64,000 nt of DNA from Eubacteriales bacterium. GTDB taxonomy: Bacteria > Bacillota > Clostridia > Lachnospirales > Lachnospiraceae. Each line of letters opens with the position of its first letter. Position 1 is the stretch's first letter. The DNA lies in the NCBI GenBank assembly GCA_030524545.1, contig JAUNGM010000007.1, forward strand, positions 1 through 64,000. The letters run 5' to 3'. Below the pieces are notes generated by a model, which was given only the letters and a program-made list of their open reading frames with translations, made no database searches and was not told the origin of the DNA. Shown here in pieces: positions 33,368 through 42,832 of the stretch. A program made the translations under genes and the position numbers.

Positions 33368-34651
33368 ATGAAGAAAAAAATGATTTCCGTTTTATTGACA
33401 GCCGCTATGGTAGCTGGTATGACTGTTGGCTGCACAACCATGGTACATGCAGATGATGAGATTACACTGAAAGTATTTTCAAACCTGCCGGATCGTAAAA
33501 ACGGACAGGGACTTGTAGAGCAGATGATCATCGATGAATACATGGAAGCAAATCCAAATGTTAAGATCGAAGTAGAAGCACTGGATGAGGAAGCTTACAA
33601 GACAAAATTCAAAGCCTATGCAATGGAAGGAATGCCGGATGTAGTGAATATCTGGGGACAGCCTTCTTTCCTGGATGAAGTTTTGGATGCAGGTGTTCTT
33701 GCAGAACTGAACGAAGCAGATTATGCAGATTATAAATTCATCGAAGGTTCTCTGGAAGGATTTAAGAAAGACGGCAAATTATACGGACTTCCAAGAAATA
33801 CAGATGTTGCAGTGATCTACTACAACCAGAAGATGTTTGAAGATAATGGTTGGGAAGTTCCTTCTACATATCAGGAAATGCTGGATCTGGCAGGAACGAT
33901 CAATGAAGCCGGTATCGTTCCGATGGCTATGGACGGCGGAGACGGATGGCCGATGGCAGTTTATCTTTCGGATGTAATGTTCAAGCTGACCGGTGACTAC
34001 AAAGATACCGTATCCAATGCTATTGCTAACGGCGATTTTTCTGATCAGGCATTTAAAGATGCTACACAGCTCCTGAAGGATGCAGCAGACGCAGGACTTT
34101 TCCAGACTGGTTATGATTCCCAGGATTATGGAACAGCAATGAACCTTTTCACCAACGGCCAGGCAGCAATGTTCTACATGGGAAGCTGGGAAGCATCCAT
34201 GGCACTGAATGAAGATATTCCGGAAGAAATCCGTACAAACATCCGCGTATTCACCATGCCGGTTGTAGATGGCGGCAAAGCTTCTGCTACTGATATTGAA
34301 GCATGGAACGGCGGCGGATATGCAGTATCTGCAAACTCTGAAGTAAAAGAAGAAGCCATCAAATTCCTGAACTACATGTATCAGCCTGACAAACTGTCCA
34401 AATACGGATGGGAAAACGGCGTAGGCATGTCTGCACAGGATCAGACAGATTACATGACCGGCGATGAAACAGAACTGATGAAGCAGATCGTTGAGATCGT
34501 AACAGCAGCAACAAGCGTATCCGGAACAACCATCAATGACTGCGGACCGTCTGCATTCAAGACCAGCATTGAGAGCGAGATTCAGAACGTATCCAACGGT
34601 ACAACCGATATTGATACCTTCCTTACCACAATCGGTGGTTCCTGCAAATAA
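33368..34651 (+). CDS. Sugar ABC transporter substrate-binding lipoprotein
   Basis: Extracellular family 1 sugar-binding protein of about 427 residues. Signal peptide MKKKMISVLLTAAMVAGM runs into a lipobox-like TVGC (Cys near 22), then the binding fold (ITLKVFSNLPDRKNGQG, GLPRNTDVAVIYYNQKMFED, NGQAAMFYMGSWEASM). It captures sugars for the two permeases that follow. ATG 33368 is preferred to 33335 because GGGAGGTAACAAG precedes it. A terminator-like hairpin follows, so the binding protein is probably made in excess over the permeases. Confidence 0.93.
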   Translation: MKKKMISVLLTAAMVAGMTVGCTTMVHADDEITLKVFSNLPDRKNGQGLVEQMIIDEYMEANPNVKIEVEALDEEAYKTKFKAYAMEGMPDVVNIWGQPSFLDEVLDAGVLAELNEADYADYKFIEGSLEGFKKDGKLYGLPRNTDVAVIYYNQKMFEDNGWEVPSTYQEMLDLAGTINEAGIVPMAMDGGDGWPMAVYLSDVMFKLTGDYKDTVSNAIANGDFSDQAFKDATQLLKDAADAGLFQTGYDSQDYGTAMNLFTNGQAAMFYMGSWEASMALNEDIPEEIRTNIRVFTMPVVDGGKASATDIEAWNGGGYAVSANSEVKEEAIKFLNYMYQPDKLSKYGWENGVGMSAQDQTDYMTGDETELMKQIVEIVTAATSVSGTTINDCGPSAFKTSIESEIQNVSNGTTDIDTFLTTIGGSCK

Positions 34652-34674
34652 ACAACAGGCGCAATGAAAAGGCG

Positions 34675-34708
34675 AAAAAACGGCCGTCCGTGGTGGCGGT
34701 CGTTTTTT
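34675..34708 (+). terminator. Intra-operon terminator after the binding-protein gene
   Basis: AAAAAACGGCCG (34675-34686) pairs with CGGTCGTTTTTT (34697-34708) with one wobble. Partial termination here would reduce permease transcript relative to the binding protein. Confidence 0.75.
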
Positions 34709-34762
34709 GAGCCCGAAGACAGGCCCGGGACGGCTTCGTTACAGAAATGGAGGTAAAATATC

Positions 34763-35650
34763 GTGAAAAAACTTTACAGCAACAAGCTTGTGATCACCAG
34801 TCTTGTACTTCCGGGAATCTTATTGTTTGTATTTGCGATACTGGCACCGATCTGCCTGAGCGTTTACTATTCTTTTACAGATTATTCCGGAATGGGAGCT
34901 TTGAACTTTATCGGAATTGAGAACTATAAAACTCTGATGAAGGATGAGACATTTTTTATTGCTCTTCGAAATTCCCTGTTTCTTGCCATTGGTTTTATCT
35001 GCATTCAGCATCCTTTGGCAATCATTGTAGCAGCAGTTCTGGATAAATTATCCGGCAAAGGAGAGGGATTTTTCCGCTGCGTATATTTTATTCCGAATGT
35101 TATTTCCGTTGCAGTTATTGCTTATCTCTGGAAATTTATCTATAATCCGGATTTCGGACTTCTGAATAATATTCTGAAAGTCTTCGGAGTTACGGAAAAA
35201 ATCAACTGGTTTTCTACTGACCGGGCAATCTGGTCCGTTCTGATCGTATTGATCTGGCATGGCTTTGGATGGGGTATGCTGATTTATTATTCCGGCATCA
35301 AAAACATTGATCCTGTCCTTTATGAGGCTGCAGCTATTGACGGTGCGACTCAGATTCAGACATTCATTCGCATCACCCTTCCTCTGATGAAACCGGTCAT
35401 TCAGGTAAATGTGACCATGGCCGTGATTTCCGCATTGAAGCAGATGGAGACGGTTTATCTTCTTACAAACGGAGGGCCGGGAAATGCAACGCAGTTTACA
35501 GCAACCTATCTCTATCAGCAGGCATTTAAGGCATTTAAGTATGGATACGGCAATGCCATCAGCGTGATCTTCATTATCATTTGTCTGATTGCAACCGTTG
35601 TCCTCAATAAGATTTTTGAGGAACGACGCCCGAAGAAGGAGGTGCGGTAA
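34763..35650 (+). CDS. Sugar ABC transporter permease (MalF/UgpA type)
   Basis: 295 residues, six membrane helices, with the EAA loop YEAAAIDGATQIQTFIRITL near residue 190 that contacts the ATPase. Starts with GTG 34763 behind GGAGG. Forms the channel with the next gene product. No sugar ATPase (MsmK type) is encoded in this operon or elsewhere in the window, so a shared ATPase is expected. Confidence 0.94.
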   Translation: MKKLYSNKLVITSLVLPGILLFVFAILAPICLSVYYSFTDYSGMGALNFIGIENYKTLMKDETFFIALRNSLFLAIGFICIQHPLAIIVAAVLDKLSGKGEGFFRCVYFIPNVISVAVIAYLWKFIYNPDFGLLNNILKVFGVTEKINWFSTDRAIWSVLIVLIWHGFGWGMLIYYSGIKNIDPVLYEAAAIDGATQIQTFIRITLPLMKPVIQVNVTMAVISALKQMETVYLLTNGGPGNATQFTATYLYQQAFKAFKYGYGNAISVIFIIICLIATVVLNKIFEERRPKKEVR

Positions 35651-36487
35651 ATGGAAAAGAAAAAGATCAGTGCAGGTAAGGTTGCACTTTGGATTCTTTT
35701 GATCTGCGTGGCAGTGATTCAGATTTTTCCGCTGGTCTGGCTTCTTGATTTCTCCCTTGCCAGCAGTACGGAAATGTTTACCAGCGGTCTTTTGATCATA
35801 CCGGAAAAAATCCAGTGGGGGAACTATGTGAAAGCTTTTGTAGACGGCAATTTCCTTCATTATCTTTCCAACAGCGTCCTGATCAATGGACTTGCAGTGA
35901 TCATGGTCATCCTGGTATCGATCATGGCAGCATTTGCCTGCCGAAGGATGCAGTGGAAGCTCAGCGGACTTGTAAAAACCCTGCTTCTGATGGGAATGAT
36001 GATTCCGATTCATGCAACCCTGCTTCCGAATTATAAGATTTACAGTATGCTTGGCCTGACAGATACAATCTGGGCGCTTCTGATTCCGTACATTGCGTTT
36101 TCTCTTCCGCAGGGCCTTTTCCTTATGACCAGCTTTATGGAATCTGTTCCTGTAGAACTGGAGGAGGCTGCTGTTATGGACGGCTGCGGGATTTACAGAA
36201 TCGTTTTCCAGATCATTACACCGCTTTTGAAGTCATCGATTGCAACGGTATCGATCATGACTTTCCTGAATAACTGGAATGAATTTATGATGGCAAGTAC
36301 CTATTTAAGTTCGCCGAAGTGGAAGACCCTTCCCTTCTCTGTTCTGGAATTCACAGGACAGTATTCTTCCAACTACGCGGTACAGTTTGCTGTTATGGCA
36401 TTGACAGCAGCTCCGGCAGTAATTGTATATATTGCATTGAATAAATATATTACAAAAGGTGTGGCAATGGGAGCTGTAAAAGGTTAA
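35651..36487 (+). CDS. Sugar ABC transporter permease (MalG/UgpE type)
   Basis: 278 residues, six helices, EAA loop LEEAAVMDGCGIYRIVFQI near residue 175, and the C-terminal KGVAMGAVKG typical of this permease class. The start codon follows the previous stop directly, so the two permeases are made together. Confidence 0.94.
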   Translation: MEKKKISAGKVALWILLICVAVIQIFPLVWLLDFSLASSTEMFTSGLLIIPEKIQWGNYVKAFVDGNFLHYLSNSVLINGLAVIMVILVSIMAAFACRRMQWKLSGLVKTLLLMGMMIPIHATLLPNYKIYSMLGLTDTIWALLIPYIAFSLPQGLFLMTSFMESVPVELEEAAVMDGCGIYRIVFQIITPLLKSSIATVSIMTFLNNWNEFMMASTYLSSPKWKTLPFSVLEFTGQYSSNYAVQFAVMALTAAPAVIVYIALNKYITKGVAMGAVKG

Positions 36488-36534
36488 AATATAGCCATAT
36501 AAGCGATGAAACAAGAAAAGAGGGGGACTGCAGG

Positions 36535-38382
36535 ATGGGTAAAATAAGAGAGAAGATCAGGAATATGTCGATTCGGAAAAAGATTATCCTTTATACTTAT
36601 CTTGTAGTCACCCCTATTCTTTTGATTATTTGTATCTGTGTGACCGGCTACCGTTATATGACGACCAAAGAAGAGTATGAGGAGATACAGAGCGGCAGTG
36701 TCAGCAGCCTGGCTGCTTCACTGGATATCATCCGTCAGGATGTACACAGTCTGTCTTTGAACCTGGCGATCAACCAGCAGATTCAGGATATCTTTACAAG
36801 CTCTTCCGCAAACCGGCTTAACAGTGATGTACAGCTCTGGGAACACAATGCGCCTGTACAGTTTCTTGAGGAGATTATCGCTCTGAAGGGCTATATCAAA
36901 ACCGTTTCCATTTATCCGGAAAACGGTGTTTTTGCATATCTGCACTGTATTGACATGACTTCCTATCAGACAGATATAGAGAAAATCCGGGAAACCGCAT
37001 TGTATGAACGGGCCCTGAAGGAACGTGGGCACGGTTTCTGGGCTTATATCGGCAAGGGCAGCAGTGAACTGTATCAGGCAAACCGCGGAGAAAAGCTGGT
37101 TTTGTGCAGGGAAGTCTTTGATCTGTCCAAGAAAGAGCCGCTCGGGTTTCTGACGGTGGGGATTTCTGAGGACACGATTGAAGGACTCTGCGGGAATGCG
37201 ATCCAGGGAGAGGACGAGACAGTTGTCTTGTTTGATCATTACGGTAATAAAATTATCGCTTACGGGCGGCAGGATGAAAAAATCCGGGACTATATTGAAG
37301 AAAAAGGAATCCCCAAAAAGGCTTCGGCACTGACGGAGTATGGCGGAGATTCCTATAAAGGACTGGAGTTTTTCTGGGAAGGAATCGGTTCGGAAGGCTG
37401 GAAGGTATGTAAGGTAATGCCTGCAAAAGGCATGTGGTACTTTTTTAAGGATATCGTCTATATTCCGTTGGTGCTGCTTTTGGGAGTCAGTCTTGGAATG
37501 CTTCCTTTGCTGCTCTTTGTTTCCAATATCATCAGCAAGCCATTGGAGAATGTCTGCATTGCCATGGGAAAATTCCGGCAGGGAGACTTTCATCAGAAGC
37601 TGGAGGTACAGTCTGAGGATGAAGTGGGCATGGTGGCCTCCTGCTTTAACCAGATGGTTGTGGATATTGATATGCTGATCCATAAGAATTACATTATGGT
37701 TCTGAAGGAACGGGAGAGTGAGCTTGCCGTTCTTCAGGCACAGATCAATCCGCATTTTTTGTACAATGCCCTGGACAGTATCTACTGGCAGGCTACAAAT
37801 GTGGGAGATGAGGAGACTGCGGAGAGCATCTATGAGCTGTCCCAATTGTTCCGTCTCGTACTCAGCCAGGGAAAAGACTGGGTGACTGTGGCAATGGAAG
37901 CGGAGCTTTTGCAGAGATATCTGGAGATTCAAAAGCTGCGCTTTGGTCGGCTGATGGATTTTGAGGTTAATATACAGGAGGAAATCCTGGAAGAAAAAAT
38001 CCCCAAGCTGATTCTTCAGCCTTTTGTGGAAAATGCGGTGATCCATGGAGGCGAGAATGGGGATAAGTCTTATAAGATTGACATTACGGGCCGTTTGGAC
38101 GGAGAGTATATGCATTTTGAAATTCGCGACACTGGCGCAGGAATGACACCGGAGCAGCTCCGCAGGATCTGGGAAGAGGATACTTCGAAGGTATTTGCCG
38201 GGCAGAAAGTCGGCAGATATGCGGTGAAGAATGTCCGCGAGCGGCTGGAGCTGCGATATGGGAAGGATTTCCGTCTGGCGATCAGCAGCGAAATAAACCA
38301 GGGAACAACGGTTATTGTAGCCGTTCCTGTGAAAATAAAGGAATCGAATTATGGGAATCAGATTGTTAATAGCAGAAGATGA
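36535..38382 (+). CDS. YesM-family sensor histidine kinase
   Basis: 615 residues. First membrane helix at about 19-41, extracellular sensor domain to about 300, second helix (IPLVLLLGVSLGMLPLLLF), HAMP domain, then the His_kinase domain with QINPHFLYNALDSIYWQATN (phosphoacceptor His near 405) and a GHKL ATPase domain (QPFVENAVIHGG, DTGAGM). YesM/YesN pairs sense extracellular sugars and switch on the adjacent ABC operon. It overlaps the response regulator gene by 32 bases. Confidence 0.93.
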   Translation: MGKIREKIRNMSIRKKIILYTYLVVTPILLIICICVTGYRYMTTKEEYEEIQSGSVSSLAASLDIIRQDVHSLSLNLAINQQIQDIFTSSSANRLNSDVQLWEHNAPVQFLEEIIALKGYIKTVSIYPENGVFAYLHCIDMTSYQTDIEKIRETALYERALKERGHGFWAYIGKGSSELYQANRGEKLVLCREVFDLSKKEPLGFLTVGISEDTIEGLCGNAIQGEDETVVLFDHYGNKIIAYGRQDEKIRDYIEEKGIPKKASALTEYGGDSYKGLEFFWEGIGSEGWKVCKVMPAKGMWYFFKDIVYIPLVLLLGVSLGMLPLLLFVSNIISKPLENVCIAMGKFRQGDFHQKLEVQSEDEVGMVASCFNQMVVDIDMLIHKNYIMVLKERESELAVLQAQINPHFLYNALDSIYWQATNVGDEETAESIYELSQLFRLVLSQGKDWVTVAMEAELLQRYLEIQKLRFGRLMDFEVNIQEEILEEKIPKLILQPFVENAVIHGGENGDKSYKIDITGRLDGEYMHFEIRDTGAGMTPEQLRRIWEEDTSKVFAGQKVGRYAVKNVRERLELRYGKDFRLAISSEINQGTTVIVAVPVKIKESNYGNQIVNSRR

Positions 38383-39076
38383 AGATATGATCCGCAATGG
38401 AATGGAGAAATATATCCGCCTTCATACGGATCGCTTTGATAAAATTTATCTGGCGAAAAACGGTCAGGAAGCACTGGATATTATTTTTCAGCACAGGCCG
38501 GAGCTGATGCTCCTGGACGTCCATATGCCTGTGAAAAGCGGGATTGATGTTATGAAAGAAGCAAGTGCGGCTAAGATCCTTCCGATCACCATTATTTTGA
38601 GCGGGTATGAAGAATTTAAATATGCGCAGCAGGCATTGAACTGCGGCGCCAGAGGTTATATGCTGAAACCCAGCAGATCTTCCGAAATTTTGCAGAAACT
38701 CAATGAGCTGTCAGATGAACTGGAAGGAAGAGATGATGTACAGGAGAAAAATCTTACGTCTCCAAGTGTTGTAAACAGAGCCAGGGAGTATGTGGAGGAA
38801 TATTATGCAGAGGAACTGACACTGCAGAGAGTGGCGGAGGTAGTGGGAATCAGCAGCAGTTATCTGTCATCCCTGTTTTCGCAGCATTTGGGATGCGGGT
38901 TTATTGACTATCTGAATAAGATCCGCATTGATCATGCCTGTGATTATCTGAAGCAGCACTATTTTAAAACCTATGAAATTGCTTATAAAGTAGGATACCG
39001 GGATGAGAAATACTTTTCCAGGGTATTTAAAAAGATTACGGGAATGTCTCCCAGCGAATATAAGAAGAGCCACTGA
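38351..39076 (+). CDS. YesN-family AraC-type response regulator
   Basis: Receiver domain at residues 1-120 (IAEDEDMIRNGMEKYI, phosphoacceptor Asp in LMLLDVHMP, Lys in LKPSR) and an AraC/XylS DNA-binding domain at about 140-241 with two helix-turn-helix units (LQRVAEVVGISSSYLSSLFS and YEIAYKVGYRDEKYFSRVFK). Expected to activate the sugar ABC operon through the repeats at 33219-33280. Length 241 is short for YesN, the linker being small. Confidence 0.93.
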   Translation: MGIRLLIAEDEDMIRNGMEKYIRLHTDRFDKIYLAKNGQEALDIIFQHRPELMLLDVHMPVKSGIDVMKEASAAKILPITIILSGYEEFKYAQQALNCGARGYMLKPSRSSEILQKLNELSDELEGRDDVQEKNLTSPSVVNRAREYVEEYYAEELTLQRVAEVVGISSSYLSSLFSQHLGCGFIDYLNKIRIDHACDYLKQHYFKTYEIAYKVGYRDEKYFSRVFKKITGMSPSEYKKSH

Positions 39077-39183
39077 ATCTGCCGGGAAGCGGTCTGCGGA
39101 AACGGTAAGCGGCGGAGTGATGTTCCAGGTATGGACAGCGATGAGACGAAACAGCGAAAATGAAAAAAGGAGAGCCAGAGAAT

Positions 39184-40104
39184 ATGAATACGATAAAACT
39201 TGGAAAGAGCAGCATGGATGTTCCGAGGATCGCAGTTGGCTGCATGCGGATGAATGGCCTTTCTGTGTCTGAGGCGGATCAGTTTATCCATGGAGCTATG
39301 GATAAGGGACTGAATTTCTTTGATCATGCGGACATCTACGGCGGAGGAGATGCGGAGCGTATCTTTGGAAAAGTGCTGGAAATGCATCCCGGAATGCGTG
39401 AGAAGATGATCCTTCAGTCTAAAGCAGGAATCGTGCCGGGAGTAATGTACAACAATTCTAAAGAATATCTTTTGAATGCAGTTGATGGAATTTTGGAGCG
39501 CCTGCAGACGGAATATCTGGATGTGTTCCTGATTCACCGCCCGGATCCGCTGGTGGAGCCGGAGGAAGTGGCAGAGGCGTTTCATGCCCTGAAGGCTTCC
39601 GGTAAGGTACGTTATTTCGGCGTTTCCAATCATCGACCCATGCAGATGGAGCTGTTGTCTTCCTGTCTGCAGGAGGATCTGATCGTGGATCAGCTTCAGT
39701 TCAGCATCACCAATTCCAATATGGTGCGCAGCGGCATGGAGGTCAATATGGAGACAGAAGGAGCCTGCGACCGGGACGGAAGTGTTCTGGATTACTGCAG
39801 ATGCAAAAATATCACGATCCAGACCTGGTCTCCCTTCCAGTACGGAATGTTCGAAGGCCCGTTTCTCGGAAATCCGAAATTTGCAGAGCTGAATGCGGTA
39901 CTTGACAGGATCGCAGAGAAATACGGTGTTTCTTCTACAACGATCGCAGCAGCATGGATTCTGCGCCATCCGGCAAAAATGCAGATTCTTTCCGGAAGCA
40001 TGAAGCTTTCCCGCCAGGAAGAGATCTGCCAGGCGGATGCGGTCATCCTGACAAGAGAAGAGTGGTATGAGATTTATCTTTCAGCAGGGCATATCCTGCC
40101 GTAA
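39184..40104 (+). CDS. Aldo/keto reductase, YdhF-like
   Basis: NADPH-dependent oxidoreductase of about 306 residues, TIM barrel. Catalytic tetrad candidates: Asp in FFDHADIYGGG (about 46-56, with Tyr), Lys in LQSKAGIVPG, and His in FLIHRPDP. C-terminal cofactor-binding LSGSMKLSRQEEI. Start ATG 39184 behind AAGGAGAG is chosen over the open frame from 39160. Its position after the YesMN/ABC operon suggests use on the imported sugar or a product, but the family is broad. Confidence 0.9.
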   Translation: MNTIKLGKSSMDVPRIAVGCMRMNGLSVSEADQFIHGAMDKGLNFFDHADIYGGGDAERIFGKVLEMHPGMREKMILQSKAGIVPGVMYNNSKEYLLNAVDGILERLQTEYLDVFLIHRPDPLVEPEEVAEAFHALKASGKVRYFGVSNHRPMQMELLSSCLQEDLIVDQLQFSITNSNMVRSGMEVNMETEGACDRDGSVLDYCRCKNITIQTWSPFQYGMFEGPFLGNPKFAELNAVLDRIAEKYGVSSTTIAAAWILRHPAKMQILSGSMKLSRQEEICQADAVILTREEWYEIYLSAGHILP

Positions 40105-40161
40105 GAGCTGCAGATGTATCAAGATTTATTGCAGAAAGTTTTAAATAGAAAGCAAAGAAGC

Positions 40162-40196
40162 TGCCGGTGGAGCCAGGAAACTCTGCCGGCATTTTT
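40162..40196 (+). terminator. Terminator after the aldo/keto reductase
   Basis: TGCCGGTGGAG (40162-40172) pairs with CTCTGCCGGCA (40181-40191) with two wobbles, followed by five T. Confidence 0.88.
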
Positions 40197-40280
40197 CATT
40201 TAGTCCTGAGAAAAGGAGAGTTAAAAAAACTGTATAAAAAAGACATAAGAATTTTATGAAAATTAATATGTAGAATTATA

Positions 40281-40326
40281 TTGACAGAAAATAAGAAATA
40301 GTGTTATAGTAAGTTAAACGCTAAAC
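40281..40326 (+). promoter_or_regulatory. Promoter and possible LacI-type operator of the GH65 operon
   Basis: TTGACA (40281-40286), an 18-bp spacer and TATAGT (40305-40310) make a strong promoter. Directly after it, GTTAAACGCTAAAC (40313-40326) has the central CG and rough two-fold symmetry of LacI-family operators, overlapping the expected transcription start. The LacI protein encoded at 48302-49324 is the likely repressor. The remaining part of this 328-nt gap holds only the preceding terminator. Confidence 0.55.
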
Positions 40327-40432
40327 CTACAAAAATTAAATAAAATTAATGCATATTTTGTCTAAAATATATAATGCCCGAGCGAAACTATTTTAGTATC
40401 AAAGTATGTCATAAAAAGAAAGGAGAATCAGT

Positions 40433-41836
40433 ATGAGGAACAAAAAGTTAATGAAAAAGGTGCTTTGCGCAGCCCTGACAGCAGCAATGGCGGTTGGATG
40501 TACCGTACCGGTACTTGCGGAAGAAGGGGAGAAAGTAACCGTAACCCTTGGCATCTGGCCGGAGGACACACTGGAAGATCAGATTGAAATGCATGAAGGT
40601 TTTGTGGAAAGAATGAAGGAAATCGATCCGAATGTGGAATTTGTTCCTGCATATTATAAATATGCAACAGAGACTTTTATGCCGATGGTAGAAGCAGGCA
40701 ACTGCCCGACAATCTTTGAGTCCTGGTTTACAGAGACAAAGAAGCTGATCAGAGAAGGCGCAGTTGCAGACATCACGGACGAGCTGGAAGCAAGAGGCTG
40801 GCTTGACAAGATGAATCCGGTGATCCGTGAGCAGTTCTCCGATGAGAACGGCAGAGTATACGGTATTCCTCGTGACGCTTATGCACTTGGCCTGATGTGC
40901 AATGTAGAAGTATTTGAAGAAGCAGGTCTTGTCAATGACGACGGCACCATCCAGTATCCGAAGACGTGGGATGAGCTTGCTGAAACAGCAAAGACAATCA
41001 AGGATAAAACAGGCTCCGCAGGTCTCTGCCTTCTGGCAAAAGACAACGCAGGCGGATGGCACTGGTCCAACATCGCGTGGGCATTCGGTGCAACACTGGT
41101 AGATGAAAATGAAGATGGAACCTATACCGCACATCTTGATTCCGAAGAGGCTATCGCTGCAATGGATTATGTGAAATCCCTGAAATGGGACTATGACGTA
41201 CTGACAGCCGATCCGACCAGTGAAGACTGGGGAACAGGATTTACACAGCTGGGAACAGGCGGAGCCGCTATGTATATTGGAGCAAATGATGCCATCAACC
41301 AGCCGACAGAGGTAAACGGACTTCCTGTTGACAAGGTTGCTCTTGTTCCGATCCCGGCAGGTCCTGGAGGACAGTATTTACTGCAGGGCGGTACTCCTTA
41401 CATGTTCTCAAAAGATGCGACACCGGAAGAAATCAATGCAGCACTGGATTACCTGGAAGTATTCGGCAAGGCTCCGTCCGCATCCGAAGATGCAGTTGCA
41501 GGCTGGGAAGCTGACTACTCCCAGAAAGAATCCGTAGGATGCCCGGTTATCCCGAGATTCCCTTGCTGGACAGATCAGGAGATCATGGATGCTGAGCAGG
41601 CGGTGATTGACGCACACAGCAACGTAGATATGAAGCTGTTCCAGGATTACTTTGATCTGGTGGATACAGACGCTCTCCGTACAGAAGAACCGGGACTTAC
41701 CCAGGATATGTATGCTGAGATTACCAAGGTTCTGCAGGAAGTAATGGTGAATGAGGACGCAGACACAGCAGCTCTCATGGCTACGGCAAATGAAAACTAT
41801 CAGCAGATTCTGGATGACAAGTTTAAAGCAAACTAA
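40433..41836 (+). CDS. Sugar ABC transporter substrate-binding protein
   Basis: 467 residues. Signal peptide with a lipobox-like AVGC (Cys near 23), then a family 1 solute-binding fold (VTVTLGIWPEDTLEDQIEMH, YGIPRDAYALGLMCNVEVFE, LLAKDNAGGWHWSNIAWAFG). First gene of the alpha-glucoside phosphorolysis operon; the bound sugar is likely an alpha-linked glucobiose or short oligosaccharide because two GH65 phosphorylases follow. GAAAGGAGAATC precedes the ATG. Confidence 0.92.
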   Translation: MRNKKLMKKVLCAALTAAMAVGCTVPVLAEEGEKVTVTLGIWPEDTLEDQIEMHEGFVERMKEIDPNVEFVPAYYKYATETFMPMVEAGNCPTIFESWFTETKKLIREGAVADITDELEARGWLDKMNPVIREQFSDENGRVYGIPRDAYALGLMCNVEVFEEAGLVNDDGTIQYPKTWDELAETAKTIKDKTGSAGLCLLAKDNAGGWHWSNIAWAFGATLVDENEDGTYTAHLDSEEAIAAMDYVKSLKWDYDVLTADPTSEDWGTGFTQLGTGGAAMYIGANDAINQPTEVNGLPVDKVALVPIPAGPGGQYLLQGGTPYMFSKDATPEEINAALDYLEVFGKAPSASEDAVAGWEADYSQKESVGCPVIPRFPCWTDQEIMDAEQAVIDAHSNVDMKLFQDYFDLVDTDALRTEEPGLTQDMYAEITKVLQEVMVNEDADTAALMATANENYQQILDDKFKAN

Positions 41837-41869
41837 TTGAAAAACTGATTCCTTTAAAGGTGATGCGAG

Positions 41870-41900
41870 ATGGTCTGGGGTTCTTGGAATCCCAGACCAT
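41870..41900 (+). terminator. Intra-operon hairpin after the binding-protein gene
   Basis: ATGGTCTGGG (41870-41879) pairs perfectly with CCCAGACCAT (41891-41900). There is only a short T stretch, so it may act as a 3' stabiliser that keeps binding-protein mRNA levels high. Confidence 0.7.
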
Positions 41901-41932
41901 TTCAAAATAAATAAAAAAGGAGGCGTCTGGCA

Positions 41933-42820
41933 ATGAAAGCAAAAAGAAAATTTAAGCGCAGTGATTTGATGGGCTGGCTGATCATGCTTCCTTCTATGAT
42001 CCTGTTTGCTTTTTTTGTCTGGGAACCATTATTGGAAAATATCCGGCTGTCTCTCTACTCTGCGACACGATTCCAGCTTGAAGAATTTGTGGGTCTGGCA
42101 AATTACACGAAGGTGCTGAGAAGCCCGGATTTTCTGGATGCATTTGTCAATACGTTTAAATATACGTTCTGGTCACTGGTAATCGGATATCTGGTTCCTA
42201 TTATTCTGGGAATTCTAATCTCCGAAACAGTACATTTCCGGGGACTGTTCCGCGTGGGAATTTATTTCCCCAATATCATTCCGGGACTTGCAACAATCTG
42301 GATCTGGAGCTATTTCTTTATGCCCGGGAAGAACGGCGTGCTGAATATTCTTTTGTCGAAGTTTGGGATTTCCCCTCAGATATGGCTGAATAATCCGAAA
42401 ATGACCATACCGCTGATCATTGTCACTATGACCTGGAAGGCAGCAGGCTCGACTGCGCTGATCTATATGGCAAGAATCAGCAGTATCAGCCCGGATCTGT
42501 ACGAGGCTGCTACGATTGACGGGGCAGGAATCTGGAAAAGGATCCGGCATATTACCATACCGTCTATCATACCGCTGGCAAGTACGCTTTTGATCATGCA
42601 GTTTATTTCCGTCTTCCAGATTCTTTATGAGCCGATGGTATTGAAAAACGGAGGACCGAACAATGCCAGTATTTCACTTCTGATGCTGATGTACCGGTAC
42701 GGCTTCCGTGACTTTGACTTCCCGGCTGCTGCAGCTCTGTCTGTCATGGTCTGCATTATTCTTGTGATCTTAAGCGGCATTTACATGAAGGTTACTGCCA
42801 GAAAAGATGATTATGCATAA
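41933..42820 (+). CDS. Sugar ABC transporter permease
   Basis: 295 residues, six helices, EAA loop YEAATIDGAGIWKRIRHITI near residue 190. AGGAGG lies before the ATG. Pairs with the next permease; the ATPase is not encoded here. Confidence 0.94.
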   Translation: MKAKRKFKRSDLMGWLIMLPSMILFAFFVWEPLLENIRLSLYSATRFQLEEFVGLANYTKVLRSPDFLDAFVNTFKYTFWSLVIGYLVPIILGILISETVHFRGLFRVGIYFPNIIPGLATIWIWSYFFMPGKNGVLNILLSKFGISPQIWLNNPKMTIPLIIVTMTWKAAGSTALIYMARISSISPDLYEAATIDGAGIWKRIRHITIPSIIPLASTLLIMQFISVFQILYEPMVLKNGGPNNASISLLMLMYRYGFRDFDFPAAAALSVMVCIILVILSGIYMKVTARKDDYA

Positions 42821-42832
42821 GGAGGGGAAAAC

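Noticed and set aside
36718..38397. A 559-codon open frame on the minus strand opposite the YesM-type kinase gene.
   Set aside because: Antisense to a well-supported kinase; composition is typical of a complementary-strand artefact and no motif is visible.
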